This document shows positions 31,901 to 43,569 of a stretch of DNA of 64,000 bases, piece by piece (within the stretch, counting starts at the first letter, position 1; the number at the start of each line of letters is the position of its first letter). Position numbers and translations under genes: made by a program. Below the pieces are notes generated by a model. The model saw only the letters and a program-made list of their open reading frames with translations, was not told the DNA's origin and searched no databases. Source of the stretch: Planococcus citri (taxonomy: Eukaryota; Arthropoda; Insecta; Hemiptera; Pseudococcidae); the NCBI RefSeq assembly GCF_950023065.1, contig NC_088679.1:12834001-12898000 (forward strand), given 5' to 3'.

Positions 31901-32380
31901 AGCTGTGATTTACTGAGGGTTGCTCTGCAGCTTTTTTTTGTTCAAGTTAGGTATTCAAGTTCAAGTTGTATCCCCAAGTAGAAAGGATAAAATGCAGAAT
32001 GTTTTAGTGAAACACTGAGGTGCTCACTGAAAATTTCAAGAAATTTCAATTCAAAATTTCATTTTTATTACTCCTTGCGTTTTTACAACTTTGAACCTGA
32101 ACTGAATAACTTTCCAACAATCAAAGCTACAGCTCTCAGTATGAAAAAAAAAAACAAAAAAAAATAAATAAAGGAAAATATAAATATTTAATTTTGAGTT
32201 CGCAGATGAATGATATTTAATTTTGAGTAATCTTAATTGAAATTTTGACGATTTTTATAAATTTACGTGTAAAAGATCGCAGATGAATGATTGATTTTTG
32301 ATGTATGCCATGAAAAAAACTGAAAATTGTAAAAAAGTTTGAAAATTAACATTTTAATTTCATTTTGTTTTTTTGAAGCA
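31901..32380. other. AT-rich sequence, no gene
   Basis: AT-rich DNA with two direct repeats of CGCAGATGAATGAT (near 32200 and 32279) and poly-A runs. No recognisable coding sequence. Confidence 0.4.
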
Positions 32381-32389
32381 TTTTTGAGT

Positions 32390-32800
32390 GGTTTCGAAGG
32401 AGGTTAGTTGTGGACGAAATACACCGATTCGCGCAAATTTCAAAAATTTCCTCGCCAATGGAAAACTTTTGATTCTTTTCTGGAGCAAATTCAAAATTCT
32501 GGAGAAATTGAAAAATATCGCTGGAGGCTCCAGAATGGCTGGAAATGGTGAAATTAATATTAGTTTTGGGATTTATTTTGACCATTTTTATTGGTCAAGT
32601 ACGTACTTCTTTTAAAAAAAAGCATAAATCGCCAAAAACAGTCAATTTTGAATTATCAAAAATTCGCCAAAATTCGAAAAATGAACTTGGGCAGCTGAAA
32701 ATTTGGATTTGGGGGGTTTTAGAACACGCTCTTTCCCAAAATCGCGGTCCCGTCATAAATTGGGGTTTTAACATCTCAAAAACCTGGCAACACTGTTCCG
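32390..32800. repeat. CTGGAG-family and family B repeat copies
   Basis: GGTTTCGAAGGAGG, TTTCTGGAGCAAATTC, TTCTGGAGAAATTG, GGAGGCTCCAGAATGGCTGG, AAATGGTGAAATTAATATTA, then AAAAATTCGCCAAAATTCG, GGGCAGCTGAAAATTTGG, GGGGGGTTTTAGAACACGC, TTTCCCAAAATCG. The order matches 17340-17578, showing that the two parts form one larger repeat. Non-coding. Confidence 0.65.
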
Positions 32801-33890
32801 AACTGCTGATTTCACAACCTGATAGACTCTTACTACACTTAGAAGTTAGAACCACCCCTACTTCCAGCACCTACCCTCAATGCAACGTAATACACTCGCT
32901 TTGCAACGAAATTTTACCTCGTCTCTCCGCAAACTGGTTTCACCTCCGCAAAGTCCAAAAAAGTCGTCATTTTTTTCAACTTTGAAGCTTTATAACAATT
33001 GTCCTTTGAAACTTTTTCAAATTTTTTTTTGCCATAAACACTCTCCAGCTTACAGGCGTTCGTATGCATAAAAATTCAGAATTTTTGGTTCGGCAAGTTT
33101 CGAGTTTACCGGCAACAAAAAAAGGGGACTTTCCTTTATAGTATTATAGATATGTATAGTATACCGAGGTGAAGGCCCAGCAGCAACAGCAACACCACCA
33201 CCGGTGGTATAACTTACTGTGTGACCGCACCGTTAACTCGTTCTGATTAAAATTCGTTTAACTGTTCCGAGTACATATCTCAGGGAAAGGAAAATATGGA
33301 GAAATTTTTCTTATTTTTTTTATATTTTACGAGGAATGGGGATGCGGAGATGTAGAATTCGAGGGGTTGGCAGGGGGTTCTACTGTAATACTAGAACTAT
33401 TGGAATTTTCTTTTTCATTTTCAAAGATGTTTCGTACTTGCTGGTGCTTTTTAATTTCATATTTCATGTTTTTTTTTTTTTTCAAAATCCACGTAAGCAA
33501 GAGCGAAAATTTTTTTTGAGAGGCCCAAAAAGCAAAAAATAACAGTCGAAAACACTGAAAATTCAAGAGGAAGACTGATCCAATTTTTTCAACTTTTTTT
33601 CAAAATCCACGTAAGGTTGGATTTTACAAAAAAAAGAGCTGAAAAAATTAGGGCAGGCTTCATGTTGGATTTTCAGGGTTTTCGGCTATAATTTTTTTCT
33701 TTTATGGGCCTCTCAAAAAAAATTATCGCTCTTGCCTCGTTCAAAGCTAGAAAGTTGCAGGAAAAGTAGCAGTTTTCGGGCCCTCAATAATTCAACCATT
33801 TTTGAAATTTGACGAAACTCGACTAAAAAAATTTTCAATTACCTCAAAAAGAAAGTTATTCATGACTTGAGCTTGAAAACTGTTCGAGAC
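32801..33890. other. No gene recognised
   Basis: Mixed AT-rich and unique DNA with short inverted fragments (TCAAAATCCACGTAA twice, near 33482 and 33600; TTTTTTGAGAGGCCCAAAAA and TTTATGGGCCTCTCAAAAAA near 33513 and 33700). The latter pair suggests a decayed foldback repeat. No coding sequence is supported. Confidence 0.4.
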
Positions 33891-33899
33891 AATACTTAT

Positions 33900-35290
33900 G
33901 GGTCATTCCACGTCAATTGGACCAAAATGTGGTAGGTGGGTTCGGCGATTTTTTTGAAATTTTTCTTGTGGAAAGACCTTCCGAAGGGATGACCAATGGC
34001 GCAAATCGCAGCCCTCTAGCCCATTTTTAACGGCAGCCAGGGGGTGTCAAAGTTTTCAGTGAACCTAAAATATTATCCATTTCAGCAGTGGATTGCTCGA
34101 TAACCGCGATACATACCGAAATGGAACTTTTCCCAATAGTTAAGGGTTTTGAAAGGCTTTTTGGTGATATCATAAAAATCACTGTTGCCACTTTTTTTCG
34201 TGGAAAAAATTAGCTCAAAAATGTTTCAAAACGTAGTTTTCATATCGTTCCGACTCTCAAAAATTCTGAAAAAAATATATTATGGACAACTGTTCATGCT
34301 GAAACAACATATTAAAAAATTGGGATGGTAACTTGTAACAAAGTCGATTTAAAAAAATCTAAACTTTGCGAAAAAATGCGATTTTTTGATTTAAAACATG
34401 AAAAAAGTTTTGATTGGTAAAGTTGACCCATTTGACCCCTATTTTTACATATCTGTTGAAAAAGTTGAAAAAACTCCTTTCACTCAATAAAATGAACTCA
34501 TCACAAAAAAATCAAAATTCGAAAAAATTCAATTTTCAATTTCAAACATCAAAAAAAGTTTAAATTTATTCAGTTGTCTTATTTTGACCACTTTCTGACG
34601 CATTTCATGAAAAAGTTGATAAAAATCTCACTCACAGCAAAAAAAATAAAATTTGCTTTTTTTAGAATTTTTTTGAATTTTAATTTTTTGTGATGAGTTA
34701 ATTTCACAGAGTGAAGGGGTTTTTTCAACTTTTTCAACAGGTACGTAAAAATAGGGGTCAAATGGGTCAACTTCACTTATTAAAACTTTTTTTTCATGTT
34801 TTAAATTAAAAAATCTCATTTTTTCGCAAAGTTTAGATTTTTTTAAATTGACTTTGTTACAAGTTACCATCCCAATTTTTTAATATGTTGTTCAGCATGA
34901 ACAGTTGTCCATAATATATTTTTTTCAGAATTTTTGAGTCAGAACGATATGAAAACTACGTTTTGAAACTTTTTGAGCTAATTTTTTCCACGAAAAAAAG
35001 AGGCAACACTGATTTTTATGATATCACCAAAAAGCCTTTCAAAACCCCTAACTATTGGGAAAAGTTCCATTTCGGTATGTATCGCGGTTATCGAGCAATC
35101 CACTGCTGAAATGGATAATATTTTAGGTTCACTGAAAACTTTGACACCCCCTAGCTGCCGTTAAAAATGGGCTAGAGGGCTGCGATTTGCGCCATTGGTC
35201 ATCCCTTCGGAAGGTCTTTCCACAAGAAAAATTTCAAAAAAATCGCCGAACCCACCTACCATTTTTGGTCCAATTGACGTGAAATGGCCC
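33900..35290. mobile_element. 1.39-kb foldback element with ~600-bp inverted arms
   Basis: The left arm from 33900 (GGGTCATTCCACGTCAATTG) and the right arm ending at 35290 are mirrored about 34595 almost to the centre. Examples are GGGATGGTAACTTGTAAC near 34322 with GTTACAAGTTACCATCCC near 34857, and GCGCAAATCGCAGCCCTC with GAGGGCTGCGATTTGCGC. The arms differ by scattered substitutions, so the insertion is not brand new. A spacer of about 150 bp lies between. All open frames run in arms and mirror each other. No target duplication is clear (TTAT left, TTTAT right). It is a long-inverted-repeat non-autonomous element. If transcribed, it would give a long hairpin RNA. Confidence 0.88.
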
Positions 35291-35499
35291 TTTATTATCT
35301 TTCTCCCAGCTTCTCAATCGATATGGTTTTTTAAGCATCTTATTTTTCGTGTATCCTCTCCACCCCCCCCCCTCCTCGCGGAAAGAGGTGAGAGGGTGTG
35401 AAGACGATTATTCACAAATAAATATGACATTGGTGAAAAAAACAACGTAATAAAATTACATTTCAAGCACCTCCTTTCCTTCTGAAAGAAAAGAAGGGC

Positions 35500-36830
35500 A
35501 AAAGTAAACATGGATCGTTTTTCAACTGAAAATATTCTCATCGTGATGCCACTTCTTTGAAAACCATTGAAAATTGTGAACTTTCGTGCTTTAATTGAGG
35601 GGAGAAAGGGGAAGGGCGAAACGAGCATTTTCAGGAAGCGCTCCCTCCCACTCCTTGAAAAAAGAGCAAAAACCATAACTGTATAAATTGTTCGGAAAAA
35701 TTTTTGGACCCAAAATATTCACTTCGATTTATTTTTACAAGAATTTTTTGAAGAATAATTTGAAAATAACCGGCAGTTTTCACCTGCTTGATTATGTTGA
35801 AGATTGACGATTGGGAGGGGGACGGTTGAGGAGGGAATTTGATCAAAATTATTAATTTGGATCAGAAAAATCGTGGTAAAATAACAATGACTTGAAATAG
35901 TCTCAACCATAACTAAAAAAATGTCATTTTGAGAATCTCCCTCGCCCCCTCCCCCCACTTCTCACGCAAGAAGTGAAAAAATAACACATTTTTGGCAGGA
36001 AAATGTTCACTTCTAAGTAACAGATTTTTTTTCAAAAAATTCTGAAATCTATGAAAATTACGAACCATTCTAAAAAAAAATGTATTTTCAAGTTGCCCCC
36101 TTCAAAGAAATAAGATAAAAGAAAATCATCGATCAACTTCTAAAATAAGTATTTTTAATAATCTTTTGCTTGAAAATTTTTGAATTAAACTGATTGTGAC
36201 ATTTTGTTGAGGGGTGAAGGGAAGAAAGGGTAAAAACGAGATTTGTCGAAAATGATTGGATTGCTGGTTGAAAACCACTGCAGTGAAAATCGATCAAAAA
36301 CTGTCCCGAATTAACACAAAAATTGTGTTTTCATTTTCAGGAATCAACCCCTCCCCTCCTCTTTCCTCCCCACAAAAAAATAAGAAAAGTGAAAATAAGC
36401 CAATCAAAGAAAATAAGACGAATCCACTTTTGAACGATTTTTAATAAGTGATACTTTCTCTAAAAGTTTTATTGCAGATGAAAACATCCACAGAAAAATC
36501 AAATCGATCGAAATAGTCTTAAAGAAACTGAAAATTGCAATTTTTCAACCCCCCCCCCCCGAAAATAAAATATAAAACGTGGAAATAATTTTTTGGAGGG
36601 ATAATATTTTCATCACATCACTTACATTACATTTTTCCACGAAGCTGGGGGGGGGGGATTCTGAGGGAAGAAGGAGAAAGTACATAGAAGAGGAAATTTG
36701 AACTAAACAGGATGAAAAACCCACAGTAAAATCTCATCGATCAGAATTGTCTCAAATAAACTGAAAAATTGCGTGTTCAGGACTTCCCCTTCCCCTTCAA
36801 ATGAAGAAAGAAGGCAAAAAGCGATGATGC
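35500..36830 (+). repeat. Degenerate tandem array, ~220-bp period, pyrimidine tracts
   Basis: A block of the form AAATCGATCgAAAnTGTC, then AACTGAAAATTGnnnTTTTCA, followed by a C/T-rich tract (for example CCCCTCCCCTCCTCTTTCC) recurs near 35630, 35880, 36060, 36300, 36510 and 36740. Each unit then returns to AAGAAAGGnnAAAA. Divergence is high. The C-run units contribute much of the local homopolymer content. No gene. Confidence 0.6.
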
Positions 36831-36839
36831 AGGGTATCC

Positions 36840-37130
36840 AAAATGTGGTAAATTTGAAAAAAATTGACGAATTCAGTCAATGTTTCCAAAACGAGCAGTA
36901 ACAAAAAATGAAAAATCTGCAGGGTGCCAAATATTTTTGAAAAGTCATAAAAATTGTTTATTTTTGAATAAATTGTCTTCGAATTTAAAATGTTTACTGC
37001 AATAAATTTGACCTTGTCGTGGTTTTTTTTTTGGGGGGGGGGGGGGGGAGAGATGTTAAGAAGAGATATGATCAAGTTGAGAGAGTTCTGAAAATTTTTC
37101 AAAAAAGTAATCAAAAAGAACTATTTGTGA
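36840..37130. repeat. Dispersed family C-like fragment with long G run
   Basis: GAATTCAGTCAATGTTTCC, a stretch of 16-18 G after T-rich sequence near 37030-37049, GAGAGATG and GAGAGTTCTGAAAATTTTTC follow the order of family C (25330-25640). Non-coding. Confidence 0.5.
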
Positions 37131-38259
37131 AACAGTAATCATTTTCCAAAAAAGTCCATTAAATGCTTTAAAATGGCTTGAACGAACTTCTGGAATGAAA
37201 ATTTTTACATCAGTCAACTCCTATCAGATTTTTCAACGCTTTTAGAAAAAAATTTAAATTTTTAAACTATGTGATTCAGTTGAGGGGAGAAAGAGGAAAG
37301 GAGGAGAGGGGTGATATCATCAGTCAGATTTCACACCTTTCCTTTGCTTTTACTCGGGCAATTTTTCTCATCAAAAATGTTGACATGTAAGTAGTTTCAT
37401 CTTTTAAAAGTTGAATTTTTTACAATAAAAATTGAAAAATTTCGAAAAGGATTTTAAATGTTTCAAGTTTGAAGGGTTGAAAAATACTATTCATTTCTTT
37501 TACTGCTAAAACGCAGCAAGTTGTACTCTCGTTACCCATCATAAGTATTCACAAAAGCTGAAGAAATTACGTGTTATACTGTATGTTGCTTACTTTGTCC
37601 CTCTTCTGCCCTTCCTGGGTTGGATTTTTTCGCAAAATTTGCTATAGAAGATACGGATGGATAGGACAGAGGAAGGCGACGAACGAAGAGCACAACAACG
37701 ATGGCTGAAGTGTTACAGCGTTATACCTTTTTGTTTCAAAAAGTCATTTATTATCGAAAATAATTTCCATCTTGAAAGTTATACTGCTACGAAATTCACA
37801 ATATAAAAGATCAACCGAGCAGATGCACGAGTACACTTACAATCTCTCATCTTACCCTCGTATAATTTTCTCCAACAGCGCTGCTGCTGCCAGTTTCCCT
37901 TTGCTCGTCTCCCTGTACCTAGTATACAGCACGAGCAAAGTCGAAACACAGCAGATACCAGAGAGTTCTTTAAAACTCTCAAGGCTGTGGGCGGGGGGGG
38001 GGGGGGTTGAAGACGCAGAGAGCCAAGATTCTGTAACAATTTCGAAAAATTATTAACAACTTTTCTTCAATAACATAGAGAAAAAAATTCGCTCGTGTTT
38101 GGTGCTAAAAGAGCTGCGAAGAAAGGGTGAAATTTTCTTCTTGTTATTCGAGTATTCGTTTCTCTACCTTGCTTGGGTAAAATACCTGAACTTTCGCTTG
38201 TTTTTATTTCCTCTCTCAAATTACTTTCGTATAGTTTTTGGTTGTTGCTTTTCCTTTGG

Positions 38260-38291
<32 letters not shown>

Positions 38292-39400
38292 TTTTGAGGT
38301 ATAGCGTGTGGCAGTACATACCTTACTACCTACAGGTTATGTGTTTGAATTTTTGGGCGTATATGGTTGCTTAAATTTTGGGGTATAAACTGAAAATACC
38401 GTAAGCAGATCTAGTTTATAATTCGAGCTTAAAATATTAATAAAAAGGGGTTTAAAAAAATTATCCTACAGTCGAGTTTTAACGCTAGCTAATCTATTAT
38501 TTCGTTTTATGCTGCGTGTGTAGGTCTCTCTCGCACTCTCGTTCTCTTATTATTCGTGCTGTATTATTTCTGTACACGCTTAAATATTGGTTACCCTTAT
38601 ACTATACCTTTTGACGAGAGGTGTAGGTAGGTACTTCGTATGTATAGAATAGAATGAAATTGATGGTGTTTTTGTGTTATTTTTTTTCAACTTTTTTTTT
38701 TAATACCATAATACGAGATAGGTACTACATAAACATGTCCTATACGAAGCCTTAATTTACGTTTACACGTTATTTTCAATTACCATCAATTCGACGTGTC
38801 ACGTGTGCAAAATGTACGTACGAGTAACGCGTCGTTGTCATGTTAAGGTAACACATTTCGTGTCTATCCAAACTACAAAATGTATATGTATGTAAAATGT
38901 TGGTATGCTTTTGGCCCTATACCTACATTTAACCTACGAACTCTTATGCTTTTAAAATTATCTGAAAAACCGATGTTTTTCAATTTTTTAACCCTTACGT
39001 TTGGAATAAATAATCACACGTACCTATTTTACAAATACATCAGTAGTTCATCATGTAGTTGTTAATTTTGCTACCTAGATGGGTTATTTTTCACCCTAGT
39101 GGTAATGAAAAAGCATTTTCTAAATTGAAGACACGTTTTTTCAAACACGTTAGCGAAATTAGCTCATTATAAAAGTATTTTTTACGTTTAGTTTTTCGTT
39201 TATTTTATAATTTTTTTTTTTAGAAAATTACGTGCGTAATACAAGGTAGGAAAAAAAATTTCTCGGAATGCTTGTTGACTTTGCTCGACGTTTTTCCCCC
39301 TTTTTGTAGCCTTTTCCCCATCTTTTGAACGAGTTGAAAAAAAAATTACGCTTGTAAATAAGTCAGTCGAGAAATGGTTGTTTATTTTACCTGGGTTTAT
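37131..39400. other. Unique block with TG microsatellite, no gene recognised
   Basis: From about 37500 the sequence is largely unique and CpG-containing. It holds a G run (37990-38008) and a (TG)n tract at about 38263-38291. Frames of 86-94 codons overlap on both strands and are not recognisable. Confidence 0.4.
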
Positions 39401-40255
39401 ATTTAATTTTTTTTTTCGTGTTGAATGAATTGAAAGGGATGAAAGAACACGTGCGTAAGTTGAGGAGTACAGGTCGTGGAAAAATTACTTGGAATGATTT
39501 TAATTAAGGTTGGATGAGTGTATTTTTTTGTAATTTTGCTTCTGTTGTAAGAGATTGACAATTTTGGAAAATTTCGATTCTGCATTGTGTGCTGTTGAGC
39601 TGCTCTTTGTCTGTGAGTTTTATTATTCTGCTTTTGTTGTTTTCTTCTTGAAAATTTCTAAATGTTTTTGTTTTTATTCTCCAGAAAATTTTGAATCTGT
39701 CCTTCTTTCAGTGTTTACTTTTTTTGCGTTCCTGCTTCCGTTCTGATTTTTTTGCCAAAATTGACCAAAAAGTTGCTGTTTTTTTAAAAAAAAGTAGGGA
39801 TTTAAATTTAGAGCAGACTTTGGAATTTCCATTTTTTTCTCACCTCTTTTCTTTTAATATACTCTAACCTATTTAACTTTTTCATTTTTTAAAAAATTAA
39901 ACATTTTTCCCTTTATTTCCTTCGTATCCTTCATGATGTATTGAAAAAATATTCAATCAAATGTCCTCCTTTTGTTCTAATTTTCTGCAAAAATTGTCAA
40001 AAAATAATGTTTTTTAAATTTTTAAGCAAACTTTGAAATTTTTTCTTTATTTTTTCTTTCTTTTTTTTTTAGTTCGAGGTTTTCTTCAATTTTTAAACAA
40101 ACGTTAAAATTGTTCATTCCAAAATTTATCATTCATTATTTTCCTTCTTTCTGAATTTCAGTATATTATTTTTTCAATTTGTTAGCTCTTTTTGAGAACT
40201 TAGCCCCCCCCCCCCGGTGTCCTTTATGAGTTTTTTGAAAAAAAAAACACCCTAT
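39401..40255. other. T-rich sequence, no gene
   Basis: Long T-rich stretches with TTTTTTCTTT and TTTTTGCCAAAATTG phrases and a C run at about 40205. No coding sequence is supported. Confidence 0.4.
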
Positions 40256-40259
40256 CAAA

Positions 40260-40985
40260 ATAATGTCCTATGTGGTAAGTTCAATATGTCACATCTACTC
40301 AGACAGTGACAGTATATTTCTTCATCAGGATTCAAAAGATTTTTTACTAATACTTTGTCGTGGTTAGAAATTCTTTCTCGGTAGCTGTTACCTACTTCTT
40401 ATGGATATCATTGATTTCACACTAGGTATTTTCAGATCTTTGATAATTCTGTTGTTCTTCACATACCACAGTGTGTTTATAAGTTTTCTTAGCGTTTTGT
40501 TCTGGAATCTTTTGATAATCAGGATATTGGATTCACTAGCTGAACCCCATAGTTCAATACCATAATTATGACCAAATTGGTTCGAATAAACATTTGTATT
40601 TATTGAGATCTTGTTTTGTTGGTTCAGCATATTACGTAGTTCCAAGAAGCCAATAAAGCGATTTGAGTTTTTTATCAAGTTGAGTTTTCTTCTTCAGAAT
40701 ATGATCTCTCCTTGTGAGATGGTTATCATTATCAAGGTGTAATCCCAGATACAAACAGATATTTGATGACATTTGTTCAAATTATTTCATTGTTATTAAA
40801 CATTAAGTGATCGAGTTTTTTCAACTTTTTTTCTAGTAAAAAAAGACATGGCTCAATTTTTCACTATTGATTTTGATTCTCCAAGTTTGACACCATTCAT
40901 TTATTGCGTTCACGTTCCCCATTGGGTGAAAATCTGCCGATGATATGAGACAAAACAACACAGCAGGAATTGCAATACGTCTTTC
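40260..40985 (-). mobile_element. Jockey-like LINE 3' fragment
   Basis: Reverse-strand reading gives INEWCQTWRIKINSEKLSHV and LGLHLDNDNHLTRRDHI (about 40690-40900), then KLISN-like linker, GIELWGSASESNILIIKRF, NKTLRKLINTLWYVKNN and IKDLKIPSVKSM (40388-40678). This WRIKIN..K...YLGLHLD...YGIxLWGxAxxSN..I..RFQNK.LR....WYV motif chain is diagnostic of Jockey-type ORF2 after the RT catalytic box. Stops and frameshifts break the upstream half. The RT core itself is not present here; a piece with RT fingers/palm on the opposite strand is at 42957-43560. Confidence 0.88.
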
Positions 40986-41074
40986 CGCCAATACTTTTCT
41001 GCTCATTAATCTGCAAGCTTATTTTTTTACGCAATAAGTTCTGCCACTGTCCAATATTTATGACATTTTTTTTG

Positions 41075-41148
41075 GCTCTGCCAGGGATTGAACCTGGGTT
41101 TCTGAGTTGTAGAGTGACTCTGCTTCTTACCTAATTGCCGGGGCTTTT
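41075..41148 (-). repeat. tRNA-like (SINE-like) sequence
   Basis: On the minus strand CCGGCAATTAGGTAAG (complement of about 41126-41141, A-box-like) precedes GGTTCAATCCC (complement of 41084-41094, B box). The T arm CCAGG-TTCAATC-CCTGG folds properly with a 5-bp stem, but the 5' and 3' acceptor halves do not pair. This is a tRNA-derived remnant and not a tRNA gene. It lies between the Jockey fragment and a nested DNA element. Confidence 0.6.
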
Positions 41149-41372
41149 GATGGAATGAATGCAAATATCTCTATACTATGCTAAAACATTCATGTAAAAT
41201 ACCGCATTTACACGTGTTATTTAGCAAATATGTGAAAAAAAACGATCAAAAAACAGGATAGTGGCGTATTTTGTAGTTGGTTTCTTCCAATGCGAATGTT
41301 TTTGTAGCGTATTTTTTAGCAGATTTTTTTTGGTGCACCAATCCGCCTTCTGAACAGCACTTTTTCATGCGT

Positions 41373-42817
41373 ATATCATCATCTTAATATGCAAAGTGAC
41401 CAAATCCATTTTTGTAAATTGTTCAGGAAATGCAAAAAACAGTGTTATCAACTATTGATGGGTGTTACATAGTTAAGGATATTTATTAAAGTAAAAAAAA
41501 ATGCTGCTAAATTTCTTTTTCACTTGACACATTTTAAGCCACTTGGAATGGAGTTAGATATTTTTCCCAACTTCAAATGCGGATACTACACCAATGAATT
41601 CACCTGAGGTAATTTTCAATGTCTGAAGTTACGAGGACTGGCAACTAAGTTCTGGGAAGCCATTCTGAGAGGTAGAAGATGCAACACTGGAGTGTTCGCG
41701 AATATGTTGTCCAGTAGATTGGACCTTCCTTTAGTAATGTTCAAAGTTTCAATGCTGTAGGTTGTTCAGTTTTTTTTGTGTGTATTTTTCGAATGTAACT
41801 TTTGGTACGACATCGGGAAAAGGAGGGTTGCAAATTACTTCTTGGAGGAATGGTCACCTCCTCAAGACATCTTAGTGTCTCCTCACTATTTCTACACCCC
41901 AGATTTGATTCCTAGGGACCTCTACTTACTTCATTCCCAGTTGGTTTTTACCTGAGAATAACACCCATTGCATTTTTGAGGAGGACTCAAAAACATCCAC
42001 TCAAATTTTGAAAAATTCACCTCTGAGGGACACAAAACAGGTTTCTAAATGGGAGCATCGAGTAAAAATACGATGCTTTGAGTTGAAGGAAGACCACAAT
42101 AACGACTTATGAGGTCAATCTCCTTTGAACTTTTTTTTTTACTCACCTCAGAGGACATTTCCTCACAGCCACTTGGCAACAAGAATCTCATGGCCTACTT
42201 TTTGTGAGGTTTTGATCACCTGATCTTCCTCAAACATTTCCTTAATTTTTTTTAACATCGCGTTTGAACTTTCAAGACATTTACCTCTCCACCAACTCAA
42301 AATCTGATCTCCCTGACTTGAGCATCCTCCTCAGGTCACCCCTTGAAGTTTTGCAACGTGACCTTAAAAGTTGTTCACTTTAAACAGCTATAGATCCCGC
42401 AAAATTCACCCAATCAACTTGAAACTTATAACAGTATTAAAGGAAGGTCTAATCTACACAACAATGTGTTTGGGAGCACACCAGTGTTGTATCTCTACAT
42501 CTCAGAAGCACTTCCCAGAACTTAATTGCCAGGCCTCGTATTTACAAAGTGTTCACCTTTCAGATGGTGTTCATAACTCATTTTCATGTGACATAAAAAT
42601 GAAACAGTTTCACGTAGCTAAATACACAGTGCATTATCCTTTGACAGAGTTAGATAATTTTCCAGACTTCAACCACAGATAATAGACGAATGGGCCTGCA
42701 CAAGCGTGTTTTTAAGATTTCAACTTATGAATTAAGTGAAGAAAAATCAGATGATGCTCATAACTCATTTTGGTCAAAACTTGGAGTTAGCCACTTTGCG
42801 TATTAAGACGATGATAT
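41373..42817. mobile_element. TIR element (TATCATCATCTTAATATGC), host of a nested mariner-like element
   Basis: TATCATCATCTTAATATGCA near 41374 followed by AAGTGACC is the complement of CCACTTTGCGTATTAAGACG at 42791 followed by ATGATATG, giving imperfect ends of about 28 bp. It encloses a mariner-like element at 41630-42540. Flanking the core on both sides, GAGTTAGATA-TTTTCC..ACTTCAA occurs as a direct repeat (about 41550 and 42650), so part of the host element was duplicated. There is no transposase frame. The superfamily is unknown. Confidence 0.65.
41630..42540. mobile_element. Mariner-like non-autonomous element, 911 bp
   Basis: The ends TACGAGGACTGGCAACTAAG (41630) and, read from the other side, TACGAGGCCTGGCAATTAAG (complement ending 42540) followed by TTCTGGGAAG are inverted repeats starting with TA, as expected when the TA target is counted. 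The TACGAGG start is typical of mariner-family termini. Similarity between the ends extends inward about 140 bp (GACCTTCCTTTA and TAAAGGAAGGTC). The central part has no D,D34D-type transposase frame and contains poly-T and CCTC-rich sequence, so it is an internally deleted or rearranged copy. Confidence 0.7.
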
Positions 42818-42956
42818 GTAAATAAACCAGCTGGTTTTGGTGTCTTGCATATGGGCAGATCTTTCCCCAATGGGGTTGTTTTGTAATTTGTCCATTGCAA
42901 CATCTGGATCAAAATCTTGTGTGGTAATTGCAGTGTCATCAGCAAATCATCCCCAA

Positions 42957-43560
42957 GTATAGTAATATGTATCTACTACAGAACAAAACAATACTCAAAT
43001 AAGCCAAAAATCACAATCCATGAAGATAGACAAAAAAATCACCTGGATATGACAAAATCGACGGAAAAATCATCAAAGAATTTCCACCTTGGCTGATTTG
43101 GTACATCACACAAATTTTTGACATGATATGTACTTGCAACTGATTCTGTCCCAACCAATGGAAATATGCTGAAGTTATTCTCATCCATAAACCAGGAAAA
43201 CCAGAACAAGAAACCTCATCATACAGACCTATCAGCTTATTGCCAATCCTATCTAAAATCTTCATAAAACTAATTTTACAAAGGCTATGGCCAATTCTGA
43301 AAAAGAGAAAGCTGATTTCAAACCACCAATTTGGATTTCATTTGAAACACAATACTATTCAGCAATTACATACATACATTATCACTCTCTCAAAGATGAA
43401 AAAATTTGTGCTGTAGCTTTTCTTGATGTAAGCCAATCTTTTGATTGCGTATGGCATACTGGTCTCTTAATGAAACTTGAAAAGTTGAAAACCATCTTCC
43501 AGACATACTATACAATCTGCTGACTCACTGTCTGAGTGATGAAAAATTCAGAAATTTTAA
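42957..43560 (+). mobile_element. Jockey-like LINE fragment, RT fingers and first palm motif
   Basis: Plus-strand reading from about 43050 gives IDGKIIKEFPPWLIWYITQI, AEVILIHKPGKPEQETSSYR, PISLLPILSKIFIKLI (RT blocks 1-3), then after a frameshift QFGFHLKHNT, CAVAFLDVSQSFDCVWHTGL (RT block A, the FLDV..AFD..W box with its catalytic Asp), and after another frameshift LTHCLSDEKF. One in-frame stop and two frameshifts make it dead. It ends in T-rich DNA at about 43560. It lies on the strand opposite the Jockey fragment at 40260-40985, so they are separate insertions or an inverted pair. Confidence 0.9.
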
Positions 43561-43569
43561 TGTTTTTTT

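Noticed and set aside
41075..41148. Functional tRNA gene on the minus strand
   Set aside because: B box and T arm are good, but the acceptor halves do not pair and the D/anticodon part does not fold acceptably.
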